This document shows, one piece after another, positions 59,739-64,000 of a DNA stretch of 64,000 bases (the first letter of the stretch is position 1; every line of letters begins with the position of its first letter). The DNA lies in NCBI RefSeq assembly GCF_900114355.1, contig NZ_FOSS01000003.1:369215-433214 (forward strand). Direction: 5' to 3'. Position numbers and translations under genes: made by a program. The notes beneath the pieces were generated by a model. That model was given only the letters and a program-made list of their open reading frames with translations, made no database searches and was not told the DNA's origin. The stretch comes from Lysobacter sp. cf310. GTDB taxonomy: Bacteria; Pseudomonadota; Gammaproteobacteria; Xanthomonadales; Xanthomonadaceae.

Positions 59739-60467
59739 ATGTCCCTTCGTTCGAATCGCCGCGCCGCGTGGGCGCTTGCGCTCGCCCTGCCGGCCGCTGG
59801 CGCGTTCGCGCAAACGCCCCTGCCCGGCCCGGCCGCGCCGGTCGCGATCGACCCCGGCAAGCCGCAGCGCCCGCTCACCGCGCTGTCGGCCGTGCAGCCG
59901 GTCTATCCGCGCGATCAGGCTTGTTTGCGCATCCAAGGCACGACCCGCCTGATCGTCACCGTCGGCGCCGACAACGGCGTGGCGGAGGTCGAGATCGAAC
60001 GCAGCTCGGGCAGCGCCGAGCTCGATCGCGCGGCGGCCCAGGCCGTGCGTCGCGCACGCTGGCAGGCCGAAATCGTGAATGGCGAGCCGGTCGCCGCCAG
60101 CCTGCCGCTGGCGATCGAGTTCGTGTCGGACGACGAGCCGCGCGAGTACTGCCGCCGCGTCGAGATCACCCTGTTCGGGGACGACGGCGAGGACGTCATT
60201 CCCGTATCTGCGGAGCCGATCGAGATGCGGGTGGAATTGTTCGTGCCGGCCGCACTGGAAGCGCGGTGGCAATTGCGCCGCCTGGGCGTGCCGTCGCAGG
60301 GCGAATCCCTGCTCCACGAAGAGCGCCGCACGCTGCAGCGACCGGACAACGAGCGTCGCAGCTCGTTCGACGCGACCGTGCCGCGACCGCCTGGCCCGGG
60401 CCGCTACGCGCTGGACGTGTTGATCGACGGCGAGCAGCGCGCGCACCACGAGTTCGAAGTGCGCTGA
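59739..60467 (+). CDS. Exported TonB-C-terminal-like protein
   Basis: A 242-aa protein: signal peptide (1-25, ending AGAFAQ), TonB C-terminal-like domain (about 50-130: CLRIQGTTRLIVTVGADNG, RAAAQAVRRARWQAE) and an extra C-terminal part of unknown fold (135-242). Same pattern as the neighbour at 60634, so the two are paralogues. CGGGAG precedes the ATG. Confidence 0.8.
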   Translation: MSLRSNRRAAWALALALPAAGAFAQTPLPGPAAPVAIDPGKPQRPLTALSAVQPVYPRDQACLRIQGTTRLIVTVGADNGVAEVEIERSSGSAELDRAAAQAVRRARWQAEIVNGEPVAASLPLAIEFVSDDEPREYCRRVEITLFGDDGEDVIPVSAEPIEMRVELFVPAALEARWQLRRLGVPSQGESLLHEERRTLQRPDNERRSSFDATVPRPPGPGRYALDVLIDGEQRAHHEFEVR

Positions 60468-60633
60468 GGCGTTTCGCGCGCCCGCCGGCGGCGCTACCGC
60501 AAGCCGCGCACGGCCTGCCGCAAGGCATCGGACGAGCGCGCAGCGAGGAAGTGCAAATCGGCGATGATGGCGTCCGCGTCCGTCATGGCGGCGGCAGCGC
60601 ATCCCACCGAGACCTGGGGAGGCCTCGCTTTAC

Positions 60634-61410
60634 ATGACCCGTACCCTCGCGCGCCGCGCCGCGCCCCTGTTCGCGCTGGCCCTGTTGTCGTCGTATGCCG
60701 CGGTTCACGCGCAAGCGCTGCCCCCGCCGCCGCCCCCGCCGCCGGGCGGCTGGGACACACCGCCACGCGTGGTCGATCCGCGCCTGCGCCAGCGCGACGC
60801 CAAGATGAAGACACCGATGCGGGTGCGCTACCCCGAGGCCGAAGCCTGCATGCGCATCTCCGGCACCACCACTGTGATCGTGGCGATCGGAGCCAAAGGC
60901 GACGTGCTCGATGTCCAGATCGAACGCAGCTCGCGCAACCGCAACCTCGACCGCGCCGCGGTGGCGGGCGCGCGCGAGACGCGCTGGACCCCGGAGATCT
61001 TCAACGGCCAGGCCACGCCGTCGCGGGGGCGCATCCCGGTCGATTTCGTGCTGCCCGAGGTCTCGTCCGAAAACTGCCGGCGCGTGAGCGTGGCCCTGGT
61101 CGACGCGCAAGGCGCCGCGCAGCTCACCCCGCCCCCGGCCGGCCAGCCGCTGCGCGCGAAGATCGGCCTGTACGTGCCCGCCAAGCTCGAACTCAGGCTG
61201 GCGCTGCGCCGCGCCGACCCCAAGGCCAGCGACAACCCCGACCTGTATCCGGTGGTGCACGAAGAAAGCCGCAGCCTGGAACCCCCGGCGCGCGTTGAAT
61301 TCAGCAGCCTCGACTACGCCACGCCACAGCCGCTGAGCGCGGGGCCGTACCTGTTCGAAGTCCGCGTCGACGGCGTACTGCGCAGCAGCACGGCGATCGA
61401 GGTGCGTTAA
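60634..61410 (+). CDS. Exported TonB-C-terminal-like protein, paralogue
   Basis: A 258-aa protein with signal peptide (1-27), a Pro8 tract (about 30-37), a TonB C-terminal-like domain (about 65-150: CMRISGTTTVIVAIGAKGD, RAAVAGARETRWTPE) and a tail similar in arrangement to that of the upstream paralogue (VPAKLELRLALRR vs VPAALEARWQLRR; SAGPYLFEVRVDG vs GPGRYALDVLIDG). Duplication of one gene is likely. No known TonB-dependent receptor is near. Confidence 0.8.
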   Translation: MTRTLARRAAPLFALALLSSYAAVHAQALPPPPPPPPGGWDTPPRVVDPRLRQRDAKMKTPMRVRYPEAEACMRISGTTTVIVAIGAKGDVLDVQIERSSRNRNLDRAAVAGARETRWTPEIFNGQATPSRGRIPVDFVLPEVSSENCRRVSVALVDAQGAAQLTPPPAGQPLRAKIGLYVPAKLELRLALRRADPKASDNPDLYPVVHEESRSLEPPARVEFSSLDYATPQPLSAGPYLFEVRVDGVLRSSTAIEVR

Positions 61411-61430
61411 GCAAACACCGAGAGACGACG

Positions 61431-61718
61431 ATGGGCAGCGATCTCGAACCCTTGATGCTCAACTGCGGCGAACACGGCCAGCGCATCGCCACCGTCATCT
61501 GCCGCCACTTGCTCGGCGGCAGCGACCTCCCCAGGGCGGGGTTCATCGAGAACAGCGACGACCCGAACGACCTTCAGGCCTGGTGCCATGCCTGCGAAGC
61601 CAAGTTCGAAGCGGAAGGCGACATGACCGAGGCCTTCCGGGCGTTCAACGACTTCGCGGTGGTGTGCGTGGACTGCTATCTGGCCGCCAAGGCGCACCAC
61701 TCCTTGGCGGGCCACTGA
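61431..61718 (+). CDS. Small Cys/His-rich, probably zinc-binding protein
   Basis: A 95-aa protein with C12, H15, C24, H26, and CxxC-like pairs C52-x-x-C55 and C79-x-x-C82. The spacing suggests two zinc-ribbon-like sites. I do not recognise the family. ATG is preceded by GAGA; no signal peptide. It follows the TonB-like gene and is convergent with rluC. Confidence 0.7.
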   Translation: MGSDLEPLMLNCGEHGQRIATVICRHLLGGSDLPRAGFIENSDDPNDLQAWCHACEAKFEAEGDMTEAFRAFNDFAVVCVDCYLAAKAHHSLAGH

Positions 61719-61727
61719 CTCGCTGGA

Positions 61728-62687
61728 TCAAGCCAACCGATCCAGCACCTCGATCAACTCCGGCGCCAGCGGCGCGTTCAATAGATAAGGTTCGCGCCCG
61801 CCGTCCAGCGCGAACTCCAGGGTCGAGGCGTGCAGGAACAGCCGGCGCAGCCCGGCCTGGTCGCGCAGGCGCTTGTTGGCCTCCGGATCGCCGTACTTGT
61901 CGTCGCCGGCCACCGCGTGGCCGATGTGCTGGGCGTGCACGCGGATCTGGTGGGTGCGGCCGGTTTCGATCCGGACCTCGCAATAGGACTGCCCGCCGCG
62001 CCGCTCCAGCACCTTGAAATGGCTGAGCGAGGCCTTGCCATCGCGGTGGACCTGGACGTGGCGCTCGCCGCCCTGGCGCAGGCCGATGTGCAGCGGCGCG
62101 TCCACGCTCATCACCCCGTCCGGCAGGCGCCCGGTCAGCAGGGCCAGGTAGCGTTTTGCGATACCGCCGTCCTCGCGCATCAAGGCCTGCATCTCGGTCA
62201 GGGCCGAACGCTTCTTGGCCACGATCAGCAGCCCGGAGGTGTCGCGGTCCAGGCGGTGGACCAGCTCCAGAGTCTGGCCGGGGCGCAGCGCGCGCAGGGT
62301 CTCGATGGCGCCGAAACTGATGCCGCTGCCGCCGTGGCTGGCTACCCCGGAGGGCTTGTTCAGGGCCAGCAGGCGCGCGTCCTCGAACACGATCGCGGCG
62401 TCCAGGGCGTCCATGAAGCCCTTGGGCGGGGCGGCCTTTTCTCCGACCTCGCTGAGACGGACCGGCGGAATGCGCACCTCGTCGCCGGCCTCGAGCTTGC
62501 GCTCGGCCTTGGCGCGGCCGCCGTTGACCCGGACCTGGCCCGAGCGGACCAGCTTATAAATTAATGAACGCGGCGCGCCCTTGAGCTGGCCGAGCAGGAA
62601 GTTGTCGAGCCGCTGACCTTCACGGTCGTCCGGCACACGAATAGTGCGGGCCCCGGGGCCCGTGGCGGTGTTGGCTGGAGAGGTCAT
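61728..62687 (-). CDS. rluC: Ribosomal large subunit pseudouridine synthase RluC
   Basis: A 319-aa enzyme that isomerises specific uridines of 23S rRNA. Seen: S4-like RNA-binding domain at about 24-85, the catalytic HRLDRDTSG motif (144-152, catalytic D147), and IETGRTHQIRVH. Its ATG is 16 bases from the rne leader's extended -10, a divergent rluC-rne arrangement known from other gammaproteobacteria. Confidence 0.95.
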   Translation of the reverse strand: MTSPANTATGPGARTIRVPDDREGQRLDNFLLGQLKGAPRSLIYKLVRSGQVRVNGGRAKAERKLEAGDEVRIPPVRLSEVGEKAAPPKGFMDALDAAIVFEDARLLALNKPSGVASHGGSGISFGAIETLRALRPGQTLELVHRLDRDTSGLLIVAKKRSALTEMQALMREDGGIAKRYLALLTGRLPDGVMSVDAPLHIGLRQGGERHVQVHRDGKASLSHFKVLERRGGQSYCEVRIETGRTHQIRVHAQHIGHAVAGDDKYGDPEANKRLRDQAGLRRLFLHASTLEFALDGGREPYLLNAPLAPELIEVLDRLA

Positions 62688-63204
62688 CCGGAAAGCGTTA
62701 TCTGTTACACTCGCGACGCGAGATAAGGTTTTGATTTCGCTGGGAGTTGTCCTGCAGGTCGCGCCAGATGGGCATGACCGCAGGATTGGGCCGAAAGCCC
62801 CTCTTCGCGATTCCGGTCCGCGTCTAACCACTGCCCACGGGGTAGCCATGTTAGCAGCGACGGTCCGGCGGAACCCGCCCTCGCCCGGTGGTTCTCCCGC
62901 AGGGGCGACACCATCGCGATGAACACGACCCGTGCGGCGCCCCGGTTTGAACCGAAGGCTGCCGCCGGGCCCCCGCCCCGAGCGACGTTCGCGTCGCCGG
63001 TCCGAAAGTCACGCAACAAAGAAACAAGCGCTCCCGCGGCGTGCCGTGGTGTAGAAGCGCTGGTAGTGGAAGTTTCGCCGGCGCGCGCCGGGCGCAGAGC
63101 GGTTCACCGCCCTGCAGCGTACAGGCCGCGACGGCGGGGCTTCGGTTCCCAGATAGCGAAACGCCATGGCGTTCCGCGCGGTAGAGCGCGCGAGGAACGC
63201 AACA
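62688..63204 (+). promoter_or_regulatory. Long leader of rne
   Basis: About 500 bp upstream of rne without a gene. An extended -10 (TG-T-TACACT, 62703-62711) could start transcription. RNase E in E. coli binds hairpins in its own long leader to limit its synthesis; a similar loop is possible here, inferred from the leader's length only. Confidence 0.45.
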
Positions 63205-64000
63205 ATGAAGCGCATGCTGATCAATGCGACGCAGGCGGAAGAACTGCGCGTCGCGATCGTCGACGGCCAGAACCTGTACGACATCGACATCGAACAACCG
63301 GCCAAGGAACAGAAGAAGTCCAACATCTACAAGGGTCGCATCACCCGCCTCGAGCCCTCGCTCGAAGCGGCGTTCGTGGAATACGGCGCCGAGCGCCACG
63401 GCTTTCTGCCGCTGAAGGAAATCTCCCGCGACTATTTCCAGGCCGGCGTCGACCACAACAAGGCCGGCCTGCGCGAGCTCCTGCGCGAAGGCCAGGAAGT
63501 GGTGGTGCAGGTCGATAAGGAAGAGCGCGGCAACAAGGGCGCCGCCCTGACCACGTTCATCTCCCTGGCCGGCCGCTACATGGTGCTGATGCCGAACTCG
63601 CCCACCGCCGGCGGCGTCTCGCGCCGCATCGAGGGCGACGACCGCGCCGCCCTCAAGGAGGCGATGGACAAGCTGGCGATCCCCGACGACATGGGCGTGA
63701 TCATCCGCACCGCCGGCGTCGGCCGCGATGCCGAAGAACTGCAGTGGGACCTGGACTACCTGCTGCAGGTCTGGAAGTCGATCGCCGAGGGCGCCCTGAG
63801 CAAGCCCTCGCCGTTCCTGATCTACCAGGAATCGCGCCTGATCATCCGCGCCCTGCGCGACTACATGCGCCCGGACATCGGCGAGATCCTGGTCGACACC
63901 GACGAGATGTACGCCGAGGCGCGCGACTTCGTCGAACAGGTCATGCCGCACAACCTGCGCAAGCTGAAGAAGTACAGCGACGATACCCCGCTGTTCAACC
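63205..64000 (+). CDS. rne: Ribonuclease E (5' part, cut by window end)
   Basis: The first 265 codons of RNase E. Seen: [30 protein letters not shown] start, S1 RNA-binding domain (about 35-125: [22 protein letters not shown]), 5' sensor and start of the RNase-H/DNase-I-like parts ([12 protein letters not shown]...). RNase E is the core endonuclease of the degradosome. GAGGAACGC precedes ATG. The rest is outside the window. Confidence 0.96.
   Translation, partial: MKRMLINATQAEELRVAIVDGQNLYDIDIEQPAKEQKKSNIYKGRITRLEPSLEAAFVEYGAERHGFLPLKEISRDYFQAGVDHNKAGLRELLREGQEVVVQVDKEERGNKGAALTTFISLAGRYMVLMPNSPTAGGVSRRIEGDDRAALKEAMDKLAIPDDMGVIIRTAGVGRDAEELQWDLDYLLQVWKSIAEGALSKPSPFLIYQESRLIIRALRDYMRPDIGEILVDTDEMYAEARDFVEQVMPHNLRKLKKYSDDTPLFN

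Overview
The window is high-GC DNA from a gammaproteobacterium of the Xanthomonadaceae, most like a Lysobacter species. This assignment is inference. It rests on the rpsF-rpsR-rplI-dnaB gene order with alr nearby, a secreted subtilisin-like protease, a gammaproteobacterial tmRNA tag (ANDDNYALAA), and REP-type palindromes with GTAG/GTGG ends of the kind common in this family. Only an rpsF-type ribosomal protein cluster and a tmRNA gene were found; I see no rRNA, tRNA or CRISPR array.

Layout. 0-24 kb is a mixed accessory/housekeeping stretch: a CPBP membrane protease, a giant cyclic beta-glucan synthase (NdvB type, about 2.9 kaa), small stress or envelope proteins, a soluble PAS histidine kinase with a stand-alone receiver, a ferritin-like protein, a thioredoxin-reductase-like flavoprotein, a cardiolipin-synthase-like PLD enzyme, a large KatE catalase, the tmRNA gene ssrA and a nitronate monooxygenase-like enzyme. 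24-33 kb holds the Lhr helicase, small stress-type proteins (CBS, BON, plasmid-stabilisation-like), a DAO-family oxidoreductase and an OmpA-type lipoprotein. 33.2-33.9 kb is a tandem array of REP palindromes. 34-47 kb holds a WS/DGAT acyltransferase, a photolyase, the S8 protease, alr, an M23 peptidase, dnaB and the rpsF-rpsR-rplI operon. 47-55 kb is a tripartite RND efflux cluster with two different permeases. 55-64 kb has two cytochromes c, a Pro/Ala-rich membrane protein with nfuA, a pterin dehydratase, three TonB-C-terminal-like exported proteins, rluC and the start of rne.

The most unusual site is between katE and ssrA. The last 24 codons of katE plus 17 bases past the stop (91 bp) are present twice, at 20452-20542 and 21951-22041, and bracket about 1.4 kb of visibly lower-GC DNA. 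All four differences between the copies are silent third-position changes. This is what is expected when an integrating element uses a gene's 3' end as its attachment site and restores the gene. The bracketed DNA has no integrase. It carries a divergent-looking, minus-strand pair: a secreted six-cysteine protein of unknown family (269 aa) followed 6 bp later by a 53-aa membrane peptide. This is the best candidate here for an undescribed system.

Other points worth attention: a 118-bp repeat unit alternating two REP variants (six units), a palindromic repeat inserted inside the ribosomal rpsR-rplI operon, a thioredoxin-reductase-like protein that keeps CxxC but has a degraded NADPH motif, and an RND pump whose two permeases differ in the proton-relay pair (DD versus DN). 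Coordinates of starts were chosen from ribosome-binding sites and family fit where several were possible.
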